The notes below the pieces were generated by a model. That model worked only from the letters and a program-made list of their open reading frames with translations. It was not told the origin of the DNA and did no database searches. DNA of 64,000 nucleotides, from contig JAUIFO010000001.1 of assembly GCA_030430385.1 (NCBI GenBank), positions 62,001-126,000 of the forward strand. The letters run 5' to 3'. The number at the start of each line of letters is the position of its first letter. Within the stretch, counting starts at the first letter, position 1. A program made the position numbers and the translations under genes. Positions 34,336 to 43,976 of the stretch are shown piece by piece. Source of the DNA: Bacteroidia bacterium (GTDB lineage Bacteria > Bacteroidota > Bacteroidia > Flavobacteriales > Flavobacteriaceae).

Positions 34336-34343
34336 CAAATATA
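34336..34343 (-). promoter_or_regulatory. -7 box of the MarR-fadNAE operon
   Basis: On the - strand the bases read TATATTTG, an exact TAnnTTTG match, 17 bases ahead of the MarR ATG. The -33 region would fall inside the 30-bp palindrome, so a bound repressor would block the polymerase. Confidence 0.7.
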
Positions 34344-34345
34344 CT

Positions 34346-34375
34346 AAAAAATACTATGCATGCATAGTATTTTTT
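34346..34375. promoter_or_regulatory. Perfect 30-bp palindrome, likely MarR operator
   Basis: The half-site AAAAAATACTATGCA (34346-34360) is repeated exactly as its reverse complement in 34361-34375, with no spacer. It lies 28 bases ahead of the MarR start codon and overlaps the expected -33 zone. Size and symmetry fit a homodimeric winged-helix repressor, most simply the MarR protein encoded next to it. Confidence 0.8.
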
Positions 34376-34443
34376 GAAAATTTATTTTCAGATGATGACA
34401 TATTGAAAGTATGTCGATGTATACAAAACATAAACAATAAACT

Positions 34444-34974
34444 ATGAAACGTTTTTATTTTATTCTAGTGTTGTTGGCACTATCATGTAGCAGTAGTGAC
34501 GACGATTCTTCTGGTGATGATCCACAAGGACAGCAACAACCAGGTGATCCAGCTTCAAGTATGGTGATTTCTGGTTCTAATTTTGGTGGTCAAACAATAA
34601 CATTTGATGACTTCACAGGTTTTAGCATTGGAAGTAGGTATAGTATGAATTTTGAGTCTGGAAATGATTATGAGCTTAACATTTATATGCTTAGCGAAGG
34701 TGGTTTTGCACCAGGAACAGTAAAAACAATTACAACAAGTACTGAGATGCTTAATACAGAGGTCCAATTATATGATGACATTAATTTTGATTACTACGAA
34801 TCTGTATCAGGTACTATTACTATTACTAAAAATATCGCTTGGCAAACTCAAGGCGGAAATGGTTCTGGGATTTACTTAAGTGGAACTTTTGAAGTTGAGT
34901 TAGAAGAATCAGATTCTAGTGAAGCAATTACTATATCTGGAAGTTTTACAGATATTGTTTTCGTGCTAGAATAA
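34444..34974 (+). CDS. Lipoprotein of unknown function
   Basis: 176 residues. The lipobox is LLALSCSSSDDDSS with Cys15; the Ser/Asp run after it fits the surface lipoprotein export signal of Bacteroidota. A Gln/Pro/Asp-rich linker follows to about 40, then a beta-rich domain (FGGQTITFDDFTGFSIGSRY, YLSGTFEVELEESDSSEAIT). Its plan resembles the lipoprotein at 61801-62283. It is encoded alone, divergent from the MarR operon and facing the acyl-CoA ligase gene. I do not recognise a family. Confidence 0.7.
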   Translation: MKRFYFILVLLALSCSSSDDDSSGDDPQGQQQPGDPASSMVISGSNFGGQTITFDDFTGFSIGSRYSMNFESGNDYELNIYMLSEGGFAPGTVKTITTSTEMLNTEVQLYDDINFDYYESVSGTITITKNIAWQTQGGNGSGIYLSGTFEVELEESDSSEAITISGSFTDIVFVLE

Positions 34975-35010
34975 TCTATTTATGATATTTCGAGTTAGCC
35001 TCTTGAGGCG

Positions 35011-36786
35011 TTAAGCTCTATAAATTTTTTCATAAAGGGCATCATATTTTTCTCTGATGACACTTCGCTTCATTTTCATTGTAGGCGTGAGGTGACCTTG
35101 GTCTATTGACCAAACCTCTGGTGTGAGTTCGAAACGCTTAATTTGTTCCCATTTACCAAAGCGTTTATTGTACTTGTCAACTTCTTTTTGAATGCGATTA
35201 ATCACAAGTTCAGAAGTCGCTATTTCAGTGTCACTTGTTCCGATATGATGTCCTTTGTGTTCTATCCAATCTCTTATAAAATCAAAATTTGGTTGTATGA
35301 TAGCCGCAGGCATTTTTTCGCCTTCACCAATAACCATAACCTGTTCGATGAATAATGATTGTTTTAGATCGTTTTCTAAAAGTGTAGGAATGATGTACTT
35401 TCCACCTGAAGTTTTGAACATTTCTTTTTTACGTCCTGTAATTTTAAGGAAGCCATCCTCATCAATCATTCCTTTGTCTCCTGTGTGAAAATAATCACCA
35501 GTCATTACACTAGCTGTTTTCTCAGGATCTTTATAATAGCCCATCATGACATTAGGACCTTTGATTAGAATCTCATCATCTTCAGCTATTTTTACTTCTA
35601 CATTTGCAATGGGTTTTCCAACAGTTCCAGGTTTGAACATCTCATCTCTGTACATTCCAACTGAAACTACAGGCGAGGTTTCTGTTAATCCGTAACCTTC
35701 CATTATATGCATTCCAGCAGCACAGAAAATTCGAGATAAACGAGGTTGTAAAGCAGCACTTCCTGAAACCATAGTTCCTAACTCACCACCTAAAGCGTCA
35801 CGCCATTTACTAAAGATTAAGGCGTTCGCAATCTTAAGTTTGAACTCATACCAAGCACCATTGGCTTTGTAAGGTTCCCATTGCTCACCTAAACGAACAG
35901 CCCAATAAAATAATGCCTTTTTTATACCTGATAGTTCTTCGCCTTTAAGCATGATTTTATCAAATACTTTTTCAAGCAATCTAGGAACCACACTCATTAA
36001 ATTTGGCTTGATTTCTTTAGCATTGTCTCCAATCTTATCTAGAGCTTCAGCAAAATAAATAGATGTTCCAGCATATTGATAGACATATATAAGGACACGT
36101 TCAAAAATATGACAGATTGGTAAAAAACTAAGGACTCTTGTTTCTCCACTTGGTGGAAGCGGAACTCTAACAGAACTATCTAAAACATTACTCGTAATAT
36201 TCCAATGCGATAACATGACACCTTTAGGTCTACCTGTTGTACCAGACGTGTAAATGATAGTCGCAAGATCTTCTGGTTTGACATTGTCTTTTCTAGCTTC
36301 GACTTCAATTTGATTAGTTGAGTCTTTGCCAAGTTCAAAAAGCTCCGAATAATGTTTACAACCTTCAATGTGGTCAAAAGAGTAGACATCTTTAACACTA
36401 GTCTTTGACTTAATTTTGTTTACTTTTTCTAAGACTTCTTCATCTGAAACGAAACAAAGAGTGGATTCGCTATGATTAAGAACGTATTCATAATCTTCGG
36501 CACTAATAGTTGGATAAATAGGAATATTTTGAGCACCTACTTGAAGAATACCAATATCCATAATATTCCACTCAGTTCTATTTGTTGACGAAATAAGCGC
36601 TATTTTATCATTTTTTTGGATTCCAAGTTTTAATAAAGCACGACTTATAGTATTGGCTTTATCAAGATATTCTTGAGTTGACATTGGAGTCCATTTTCCA
36701 TCATACTTTGTCACTAATGCGCTATCATTAGGTTTGTGTTCAAGTTGGTAATACGGAAAATCAAAAAGGCGTTTTATTTCTGTCAT
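35011..36786 (-). CDS. Long-chain acyl-CoA synthetase (AMP-dependent ligase)
   Basis: 591 residues from the ATG at 36786 (MTEIKRLFDFPYYQ); a TTG two codons upstream is less likely. Adenylation motifs are TIIYTSGTTGRPKGVMLSHWN near 185 (P-loop), EGYGLTETSPVVSV near 365, GDYFHTGDKGMIDEDGF near 438, TGRKKEMFKTSGGKYI near 460 and the C-terminal catalytic Lys region. It activates fatty acids to acyl-CoA and so feeds the beta-oxidation operon on the other side of the lipoprotein gene. No terminator or operator like the MarR palindrome is evident near it. Confidence 0.92.
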   Translation of the reverse strand: MTEIKRLFDFPYYQLEHKPNDSALVTKYDGKWTPMSTQEYLDKANTISRALLKLGIQKNDKIALISSTNRTEWNIMDIGILQVGAQNIPIYPTISAEDYEYVLNHSESTLCFVSDEEVLEKVNKIKSKTSVKDVYSFDHIEGCKHYSELFELGKDSTNQIEVEARKDNVKPEDLATIIYTSGTTGRPKGVMLSHWNITSNVLDSSVRVPLPPSGETRVLSFLPICHIFERVLIYVYQYAGTSIYFAEALDKIGDNAKEIKPNLMSVVPRLLEKVFDKIMLKGEELSGIKKALFYWAVRLGEQWEPYKANGAWYEFKLKIANALIFSKWRDALGGELGTMVSGSAALQPRLSRIFCAAGMHIMEGYGLTETSPVVSVGMYRDEMFKPGTVGKPIANVEVKIAEDDEILIKGPNVMMGYYKDPEKTASVMTGDYFHTGDKGMIDEDGFLKITGRKKEMFKTSGGKYIIPTLLENDLKQSLFIEQVMVIGEGEKMPAAIIQPNFDFIRDWIEHKGHHIGTSDTEIATSELVINRIQKEVDKYNKRFGKWEQIKRFELTPEVWSIDQGHLTPTMKMKRSVIREKYDALYEKIYRA

Positions 36787-36885
36787 TTTCAAAAGGGAAA
36801 CTGAATTAGGATCATTACGAAAATAACAAATTAAACCCTATTTTTTTGAGATATCAAAAATTAGCACTTAGTTTTTTACAAATAC

Positions 36886-39800
36886 CTATTGTTTTTCTAT
36901 CCATTTACGTGCGTTGACGAAGGCTTCTAGCCAAGGTGACACCTCGTCTTTTCTGTCTTTTGGGTAGTTTGCCCAATTCCATTGAAAGGTAGAGCGTTCA
37001 ATATGTGGCATCGTTACTAAATGTCGTCCTGAGTTATCACATAACATGGCAGTGTTGAAATCAGATCCATTAGGATTTGATGGGTAATCTGAATATCCAT
37101 ATTTAGCAACAATATCATATTTGCTCTCGTCGTAAGGTAAGTTGAATTTTCCTTCACCATGAGAAATCCAAACACCTAGTGTACTTCCAGCTAGAGATGA
37201 TAACATCACTGAATTATTCTCTTGAATTTTAACTGAAGTAAAGGCGCTTTCGTGTTTTTTTGAATCGTTATGAATCATTTTTCCATGAATCTCATGATCT
37301 GGATTGATGAGGTCTAATTCCATCCATAACTGACAACCATTACAAATACCAACTGAAAGTGTGTCTTTTCTTGCAAAGAAATTCTTGATAGCCTTATTAG
37401 CATTTTCATTGTATTTGATTGCACCAGCCCAACCTTTAGCAGAACCTAGTACATCAGAATTTGAAAACCCTCCAACAGCTCCTAAAAATTGAATGTCTTC
37501 TAACGTTTCTCTACCAGAAATCAAATCGGTCATATGTACATCCTTCACATCAAAACCAGCCAAATACATAGCGTTGGCCATTTCACGTTCGGAGTTACTA
37601 CCTTTTTCTCTTAAGATTGCGGCTTTTGGGCGTCTTGTCTCCTTGAGCGCAGTCGAAAGATTGTCAAGAGGTCTCGACTCCGCTCGACCTGACAACATAT
37701 CATTCAGTTTTCCAGTAAAATGCTTAGGGAATGTGTATTGTAACGGTTGATTTTTATAGTTTTCAAAACGTGACTTAGCCAAACCATTTGCGGTTTGTTT
37801 TTGATCGAGTAGGTAGGAGGTTTTGTACCAAACATCTCTTAATCTAGAGACTGTCATTGTGAAAACTTCATCGTGATTAATGATGCTTAATACGTCAGAT
37901 TCGGTAACTGTTCCAATATTAAAAAATGTGATGTTGGCATCAGTAAGAATTTGTTCTACTGAATTATCTGTGGATTGAAATACAATTCCTGAATTTTCAG
38001 CAAATAACACTTCAAGAGATTTCTTATTATTTAAAGCAGTTAAATCAAGTTCAGCTCCTAAGCTACTGTCTGCAAAACACAACTCTAATAATGTTGTGAT
38101 CAATCCGCCAGAAGCAACATCATGTCCAGCTACGATCTTTTCAGATTTGATAAGACTTTGAATCGTATTAAAGACTGTTTTTACATACGTAGCATCTTTT
38201 ACATTTGGAGCCTCATTTCCTATTTTGTTTAAAATTTGAGCAAAAGAACTTCCACCTAATTTAAAATCATCTTGCGAAATATTAATGTAATAAATACTTC
38301 CAGCATTTTTTTGAAAAACTGGTTCTACAACTTTTGAAATCGCATTGCAATTAGCAGCAGCCGAAATGATTACAGTACCAGGAGAAATAACATCACCATC
38401 AGGATATTTTTGTTTCATTGAAAGTGAATCTTTACCTGTAGGGACATTAATTCCGAGATCAATTGCAAACTCAGAAATAGCTTCAACAGCATTGTAAAGC
38501 CTAGAATCTTCACCTTCATTTTTACAAGGCCACATCCAGTTGGCAGATAAGGACACCGATTGTAAACCGTCTTTTAGAGGCGCCCAAATGATATTTGTTA
38601 AAGCTTCAGTGATACTATTTCTACTTCCAGCTTGAGGATTAATCAATCCTGAAATAGGAGAATGACCAATTGAAGTGGCAATCCCTTCATTTCCTTTGTA
38701 ATCTAAAGCCATTACACCAACATTGTTAAGTGGTAATTGTAATGGGCCTACGCATTGCTGCTTGGCAACTTTTCCACCAACACAACGGTCTACTTTATTA
38801 GTCAGCCAATCTTTACACGCAACAGCTTCTAATTGTAGTACTTGGTCTAAATACTCATAAACTAGGTCAGGGTTATAAGTTATATCATCATACTGTCTAG
38901 AAATGGTCTGATCTATCATTACAGTTTTAGGAGAACTGCCAAACATGTCGCTCATGGCCAAATCCATTGGTTTATTTCCATTAGTTTTAGATTGGAACGT
39001 AAATCTGTGATCTCCTGTAACCTCGCCAACATCATAAATAGGAGAGCGCTCTCTGTCTGCAATTTTGTGAAGTGTATCTAGATGTTTGTCAGCAATCACT
39101 AATCCCATACGTTCTTGGGATTCATTTCCAATAATTTCTTTGTCAGATAAAGTTGGATCTCCAACAGGAAGTTTATCAAGATCTATGCTTCCACCAGTAT
39201 CTTCAACCAATTCACTTAAACAATTAAGATGTCCGCCAGCACCATGATCGTGAATGGAAACGATATAATTTTCATCACTTTCAACCATACCTCGAACAGC
39301 ATTAGCAGCACGTTTTTGCATTTCAGGATTAGAACGTTGCACAGCGTTTAATTCAATTCCGGAAGCAAATTCGCCAGTATCAGCAGAGGATACTGCAGCG
39401 CCACCCATTCCTATACGATAGTTTTCACCACCTAGAATAACCACTTTATCTCCAGTTTTAGGTGTGTCTTTTAAAGCTTGATCAGCTTTTCCGTAGCCAA
39501 TACCTCCAGCTTGCATGATGACTTTATCGTAGCCAAGTCTGACTTCAGTTTTGGTGTCTTCGAGAGCCTGAGACTCCATATCAGAATTGGTTGCTGAGGT
39601 TCTCGAAGCAACAGTTTCCTGATGTTCAAACGTTAGCACAGAACCACAGATAAGAGGTTGCCCAAATTTGTTACCAAAATCTGAAGCGCCATTAGAGGCT
39701 TTGATCAAAATATCAATTGGTGTTTGGTATAACCATTTACGTGCTTCAAATTCATGTTCCCAAGGTCGATCTTGTTCTAATCTTGAATATGATGTCATAT

Positions 39801-40662
39801 AAACTGCAGTTCCAGCCAAAGGAATAGAGCCTTTACCGCCAGCCAAACGATCTCTGATTTCTCCGCCAGAACCTGTGGCAGCACCATTAAAAGGTTCAAC
39901 AGTTGTAGGGAAATTATGTGTTTCGGCTTTTAGTGAAATTACAGATTCAAAATCTTTAGTCTCATAATAGTCGGGAATATCGGCACGTTTAGGCGCAAAT
40001 TGTTCAACAATAGGACCTTTAATGAAAGCCACATTATCTTTATAAGCGGAAACAATATCGTTAGGATTTTTCTTAGAAGTTTCTTTTATCATTTTAAATA
40101 GAGACGTTGACTTTTCTTCGCCATCAATGATAAATGTTCCATTAAATATTTTATGTCTGCAGTGTTCTGAATTGACCTGTGAAAACCCAAACACTTCCGA
40201 ATCTGTTAATGGTCTTCCAATGCGCTTTGAAACGTCATTAAGATAGTCAATTTCTTCATCGCTAAGCGCTAAACCTTCTTGTGCATTGTAAGCTGAAATA
40301 TCCTCGATATTTAGGATTGGTTCAGGTTGAATATCTATGGTAAATATACTTTGGTCTAAGCCTTTAAATTTTTCTGAGATCATTGGGTCGAACTCCATAA
40401 AGGACTCAGATATGGATTCAAATTCTTCAATTCTAAGAATACCCGAAATACCCATATTTTGTGTGATTTCAACAGCATTGGTACTCCAAGGTGTAATCAT
40501 TGCGGCTCTAGGACCAACAAAAAAAGCATCGATTGATGCTTGTTCTATTTTAGGTTGGTTTCCAAAAAGCCATACCAATTTTGTAATGTCTTCTGTTGAT
40601 AATTCTTTTGTGACTTGAACAGCAAATACTTTACTGTTTTGGTTTCCGAAGAAATGAATCAT
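36886..40662 (-). CDS. purL: Phosphoribosylformylglycinamidine synthase
   Basis: 1258 residues, the large single-chain form. Two PurM-like synthetase halves show SVISLKAETHNFPTTVEPFNG-type motifs near 240-260 and the second ATP region with GPLQLPLNNVGVMALDYKG near 650. The C-terminal glutaminase domain (about 1015-1258) has the nucleophile Cys in SVGICNGCQLWMEL and the His/Glu region MPHIERSTFQWN. It turns FGAR, ATP and glutamine into FGAM in purine synthesis. The linker just before the glutaminase domain holds an in-frame segment (about residues 989-1009) encoded by a GC-rich palindromic repeat that I do not expect in this protein. The gene stands alone. Confidence 0.95.
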   Translation of the reverse strand: MIHFFGNQNSKVFAVQVTKELSTEDITKLVWLFGNQPKIEQASIDAFFVGPRAAMITPWSTNAVEITQNMGISGILRIEEFESISESFMEFDPMISEKFKGLDQSIFTIDIQPEPILNIEDISAYNAQEGLALSDEEIDYLNDVSKRIGRPLTDSEVFGFSQVNSEHCRHKIFNGTFIIDGEEKSTSLFKMIKETSKKNPNDIVSAYKDNVAFIKGPIVEQFAPKRADIPDYYETKDFESVISLKAETHNFPTTVEPFNGAATGSGGEIRDRLAGGKGSIPLAGTAVYMTSYSRLEQDRPWEHEFEARKWLYQTPIDILIKASNGASDFGNKFGQPLICGSVLTFEHQETVASRTSATNSDMESQALEDTKTEVRLGYDKVIMQAGGIGYGKADQALKDTPKTGDKVVILGGENYRIGMGGAAVSSADTGEFASGIELNAVQRSNPEMQKRAANAVRGMVESDENYIVSIHDHGAGGHLNCLSELVEDTGGSIDLDKLPVGDPTLSDKEIIGNESQERMGLVIADKHLDTLHKIADRERSPIYDVGEVTGDHRFTFQSKTNGNKPMDLAMSDMFGSSPKTVMIDQTISRQYDDITYNPDLVYEYLDQVLQLEAVACKDWLTNKVDRCVGGKVAKQQCVGPLQLPLNNVGVMALDYKGNEGIATSIGHSPISGLINPQAGSRNSITEALTNIIWAPLKDGLQSVSLSANWMWPCKNEGEDSRLYNAVEAISEFAIDLGINVPTGKDSLSMKQKYPDGDVISPGTVIISAAANCNAISKVVEPVFQKNAGSIYYINISQDDFKLGGSSFAQILNKIGNEAPNVKDATYVKTVFNTIQSLIKSEKIVAGHDVASGGLITTLLELCFADSSLGAELDLTALNNKKSLEVLFAENSGIVFQSTDNSVEQILTDANITFFNIGTVTESDVLSIINHDEVFTMTVSRLRDVWYKTSYLLDQKQTANGLAKSRFENYKNQPLQYTFPKHFTGKLNDMLSGRAESRPLDNLSTALKETRRPKAAILREKGSNSEREMANAMYLAGFDVKDVHMTDLISGRETLEDIQFLGAVGGFSNSDVLGSAKGWAGAIKYNENANKAIKNFFARKDTLSVGICNGCQLWMELDLINPDHEIHGKMIHNDSKKHESAFTSVKIQENNSVMLSSLAGSTLGVWISHGEGKFNLPYDESKYDIVAKYGYSDYPSNPNGSDFNTAMLCDNSGRHLVTMPHIERSTFQWNWANYPKDRKDEVSPWLEAFVNARKWIEKQ
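37636..37694. repeat. 59-bp GC-rich palindromic repeat inserted in purL
   Basis: The element begins TGTCTCC and ends CCTGACA. Inside are two arms, TTGAGCGCAGTCGA (37643-37656) and TCGACTCCGCTCGA (37674-37687), which can pair with two mismatches. A second stem, TTGTC (37661-37665) with GACAA (37691-37695), encloses AGGTC (37669-37673) with GACCT (37686-37690). Base composition is clearly richer in GC than its surroundings. From memory it resembles short interspersed palindromic repeats of flavobacterial genomes, normally seen between genes. Here it is read through in frame. No second copy was noticed in the window. Confidence 0.72.
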
Positions 40663-40695
40663 TATCTAGATGTTTGTGATGAAAAATTTAAAGCA

Positions 40696-40703
40696 CAAAT
40701 TTA
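40696..40703 (-). promoter_or_regulatory. Possible -7 box of purL
   Basis: The - strand reads TAAATTTG, a TAnnTTTG match 33 bases before the purL ATG. No TTG is found at the usual upstream distance. A 12-bp palindrome (TTTATGCATAAA, 40720-40731) lies just upstream. Confidence 0.45.
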
Positions 40704-40774
40704 CATTATTGAAATGTATTTTATGCATAAAGTTAGTACGAAAAATTTCAGTTATTCACTTTGTTATTAACCAA

Positions 40775-40806
40775 AAAAGACCAACATAAATATACATTGG
40801 TCTTTT
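40775..40806 (-). terminator. Terminator after the endonuclease gene
   Basis: Perfect 10-bp stem (AAAAGACCAA, 40775-40784, with 40797-40806). On the - strand the second arm runs into TTTTTT. It lies 23 bases beyond the stop. Confidence 0.8.
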
Positions 40807-40828
40807 GAGTTTGTTTTTTAAGTATTTG

Positions 40829-42733
40829 TTAGTTTTTAATAAGCTTTTTACTAAGGGTTGTATTGCCTTGTGTTACACGCAAAATATAAACTCCAGATGT
40901 TAAGTTAGATGTCTTTAATGTTTCAGAACGTGTTATGGTTTTAGACAAAACTTTGCTTCCTATAACATTAAAGAGTTCAACTTTAGTTTCAATAGGATTC
41001 ACTAGTGCTATATGTAACTCATTTTTGAAAGGATTTGGGTAGAGTTTTAATTCGTTTAGCGAAAACTCTTGCGTACTCAAAGTTTGCGTGTGGTTGCCTA
41101 AATCATCACAATTGTTTGATGGAAACGCATCCCATTCATTAATATCAAAAATTGTAGTTGGTCTGTCAATTGTAGGCTTTCTTACAAGCGTCGTATTTTG
41201 AGCATAGTTTGCATCATCTTGAAAAACTCCTATGATATCTAGAAGGACATCATTTTTAAACAATCCAATGGCATCGTTTCCGTTAAATGATGTCATGTCA
41301 TTATTGAGGTAATCATATTCGTCTGTACAAACCGTCGAACCTCCATTAGCAACTACATATACATCTTCGTTAGCAATGGTAGCTCCATTTGGAAAGGTTA
41401 AAGCTGGTCCCCAACTACTGCCTCCATTAAAATTGAGTTTTATAGTGTAAGCAGATAAGTTTACTGCTGCTCCTGTAAAATTAGCAATCTCTAAGGCTTT
41501 GTTACTTCCACTTCCTTCAATATATTCAGAAAAGAAGAGATCAATATCACCTCCTGAAGAGCCATTGTTTGTTGTCATTTCACAAGCTTGATTACTAAAA
41601 TCAGATTCATTTCCAGAAGCATCTTTAGCTTTTACCATAAAACAATAGGTTGTATTTGGAGATAAACCAGTAGCTGTAAATGAGGTGCTAGGAGAATTGT
41701 AGGTATTCGTGCCATCAACATAGATGTCATAAGACGATACAGCAACATTATCTGTAGAAGCCGTCCAAGTTAAATCAATACTATTATCTGTTGGATTAGA
41801 CGCAACTAAATTAGTCGGATTTGTAGGAGCTTCAGTATCTGGTGTAGGATCCCAAATTAAAGTTACAAACTCAGGATGATCAACAAATGGATTTCTATTG
41901 TTTTGATGGTTGTAATAGATGTTATTGTTTCTATCAATTTCCTTTTGCGAAACAGGATCCATTTGATGCCAAGTAATCAAGATGTTTAAAAAAGGATCAG
42001 CAATAGCTTTGTCTGAACTTCCGTCAAACATAGGATAAGCATCCCAAGACGCAATTTGGTCTTCATAGCGCGTCACAAAGTAAAAATAAATACGTGCAAT
42101 ATCACCTTTAAATTCATCGATAGGTTCAAAAACGGTATTTGAATAACCAGCAGAATATCCACTATTTAAGTTGTCTCCTAATTTAGAACCATTTTGAGTA
42201 GGATTAGAAATTCCAGATTGATTGACGAGTTGACTGTCGTCTACACGCCCAAAAGGATTGTTACCTCTAAATCCGTTAACACGACCATCGGCAGGAATAA
42301 GGTGGTGCGCATCACTATACATAGGTGATTGTGAGTTAAAAACAGACTGAGGAATCACGTGCTCTTTGTTGTAACAGTCACCTTCACTACTAAAATTACC
42401 ACATTCATCAGAGGTTGGCGTAAAGTTATATGGATCTGCTCCAGAAGGATTTTCAGAATACATATCTAAAATGGTATTACTACCACTAGCTTCATAATAA
42501 AAATCCCTTTCGTAAGTCGCATTAAATGGGTCTAACGAATTATAGGTTTGCGGATCGTGTTCTTCTTCAACAGTATTACTAATTTCAGGATCATCAATGT
42601 TATTGATAATGCGTTTTAATTGTGTTTTTAATTCATATCCAGTTCCAGTAGCATGGTCATAATAACCAGCAGGAATTTGAGCTGAAGCGTTTATAGTAAA
42701 AACTGCTATTAATAATGTGTAAAGGTATTTCAT
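40829..42733 (-). CDS. Secreted endonuclease I with Fn3, lamin-tail and T9SS sorting domains
   Basis: 634 residues from the ATG at 42733 (signal peptide MKYLYTLLIAVFTINASAQ); an ATG three codons earlier (42742) is also possible. The endonuclease I domain (about 20-310) has HVIPQSVFNS and the metal motif HHLIPADGRVNGFRGNNPFG. Next come a fibronectin type III domain (about 312-388, PTNPTNLVASNPTDNSIDLTW), a lamin-tail-like domain (about 398-520, DLFFSEYIEGSGSNKALEIAN) and a type A T9SS sorting domain (LKLYPNPFKNEL, SGVYILRVTQG). It would be exported through the type IX system and degrade extracellular DNA or RNA. Its start adjoins the end of the methyltransferase gene. Confidence 0.9.
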   Translation of the reverse strand: MKYLYTLLIAVFTINASAQIPAGYYDHATGTGYELKTQLKRIINNIDDPEISNTVEEEHDPQTYNSLDPFNATYERDFYYEASGSNTILDMYSENPSGADPYNFTPTSDECGNFSSEGDCYNKEHVIPQSVFNSQSPMYSDAHHLIPADGRVNGFRGNNPFGRVDDSQLVNQSGISNPTQNGSKLGDNLNSGYSAGYSNTVFEPIDEFKGDIARIYFYFVTRYEDQIASWDAYPMFDGSSDKAIADPFLNILITWHQMDPVSQKEIDRNNNIYYNHQNNRNPFVDHPEFVTLIWDPTPDTEAPTNPTNLVASNPTDNSIDLTWTASTDNVAVSSYDIYVDGTNTYNSPSTSFTATGLSPNTTYCFMVKAKDASGNESDFSNQACEMTTNNGSSGGDIDLFFSEYIEGSGSNKALEIANFTGAAVNLSAYTIKLNFNGGSSWGPALTFPNGATIANEDVYVVANGGSTVCTDEYDYLNNDMTSFNGNDAIGLFKNDVLLDIIGVFQDDANYAQNTTLVRKPTIDRPTTIFDINEWDAFPSNNCDDLGNHTQTLSTQEFSLNELKLYPNPFKNELHIALVNPIETKVELFNVIGSKVLSKTITRSETLKTSNLTSGVYILRVTQGNTTLSKKLIKN

Positions 42734-42743
42734 TGTTTGCATG

Positions 42744-43958
42744 TTATTTTTTCTTTTCAAGCAATGCCATGTAAAATCCGTCATATCCAGATTTATGGGC
42801 AAATATATTTTGATCTTTTACAAAGGTAAATTCTTTTCCTGATTCTGATGTTAAGAAGTTATCAACTTGCTGTCTGTTTTCTGAAGGAAGTACAGAGCAA
42901 GTCGCATAGACCATCTTACCACCTGGTTTTACCATTTTAGCGTATTGTTCTAATACTTGCGATTGTGTTGCTTTGATGTTTTCAATAAACTCAGGCTCTA
43001 ATTTCCATTTTGAATCTGGGTTTCGTCTTAAAACACCTAATCCAGAACAAGGCGCATCAATAAGGAGTCGGTCGGCTTTATTATGTAATTTTTTTATAGG
43101 TTTTGTTGAATCTAAGACTTTAAGTTCAACATTATGAACACCATTTCTACGTGCTCTAACTTTAAGTTTTTTTAATTTACTTTCGTAAATATCCATTGCG
43201 ATGATCTGACCTTTATTTTGCATTAAAGCAGCAAGATGCAATGTTTTACCACCAGCTCCAGCACAGACATCAACGACTTTCATACCAGGTTGCACGTCCA
43301 AAAATTCGGCAACTAATTGAGATGAAGCATCCTGAACCTCAAACCATCCATTTTTAAAGGCTTCTGTTTTAAAGACGTTGGCACGTTCCTTTAATTGTAA
43401 TGCAGAAGGATATCCATATATCGTTTCCGTTTCAATATTTTCAGATTGTAGCTTAAGTTGAAGGTCCTTTTTAGTAGTTTTTAATGTGTTTACTCTAAGA
43501 ATAACCTCAGCTTGCTCATTTTGTTTAGCAATCTCTTTAGTCCAAACAGCTTCACCTAATTCATTCACACCAAGTTCATCCATCCAATCTGGAATAGATT
43601 CTCTGTAGATTCTAATTTTAGAGAGCTCATCAAAGCGACCTTTTATTTTTCGAGTCGGTGTAGACTCAAAATATTTCCAATCTGGAAGTTTAATTCCTTT
43701 CAATGTTGCCCAAACGGCAAACATTCGCCATAAATTATCACGATCGAAAGGCGCTTTAACATCAGCGATTTCAGCATATAAACGTTTCCATCTAACAATA
43801 TCGTAAGTTGTTTCAGCAACAAATGCACGATCGCGACTACCCCAACGTTTGTCACGTTTAAGTAGCTGTTGAATGACTTTATCAGCATACTGTCCTTCAT
43901 TGAAGATTTGTGTTAAACCATCAATAACAGCAAAACAAAGATTTCGGTGTAATCGCAT
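42744..43958 (-). CDS. RsmB/NOP-family 5-methylcytosine RNA methyltransferase
   Basis: 404 residues. The N-terminal NusB-like or RNA-binding part covers about 1-150. The methyltransferase domain has the SAM motif VVDVCAGAGGKTLHLAALM near 232, the catalytic LLIDAPCSGLGVLRRNPDSKW near 298 and VYATCSVLPSENRQQVD near 350, which carries the second Cys used by this family. Its members methylate cytosine-5 in rRNA or tRNA; 16S rRNA is likely but the position is not readable. A -7-like TACCTTTG lies at 43977-43984. The endonuclease gene follows within a few bases, so they may share a transcript. Confidence 0.88.
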   Translation of the reverse strand: MRLHRNLCFAVIDGLTQIFNEGQYADKVIQQLLKRDKRWGSRDRAFVAETTYDIVRWKRLYAEIADVKAPFDRDNLWRMFAVWATLKGIKLPDWKYFESTPTRKIKGRFDELSKIRIYRESIPDWMDELGVNELGEAVWTKEIAKQNEQAEVILRVNTLKTTKKDLQLKLQSENIETETIYGYPSALQLKERANVFKTEAFKNGWFEVQDASSQLVAEFLDVQPGMKVVDVCAGAGGKTLHLAALMQNKGQIIAMDIYESKLKKLKVRARRNGVHNVELKVLDSTKPIKKLHNKADRLLIDAPCSGLGVLRRNPDSKWKLEPEFIENIKATQSQVLEQYAKMVKPGGKMVYATCSVLPSENRQQVDNFLTSESGKEFTFVKDQNIFAHKSGYDGFYMALLEKKK

Positions 43959-43976
43959 TATAAAAAATTAAGCATG

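Noticed and set aside
40720..40731. 12-bp palindrome TTTATGCATAAA upstream of purL
   Set aside because: A palindrome of this length and AT content is expected by chance in such DNA, and no purine regulator site of this form is known to me in Bacteroidota.
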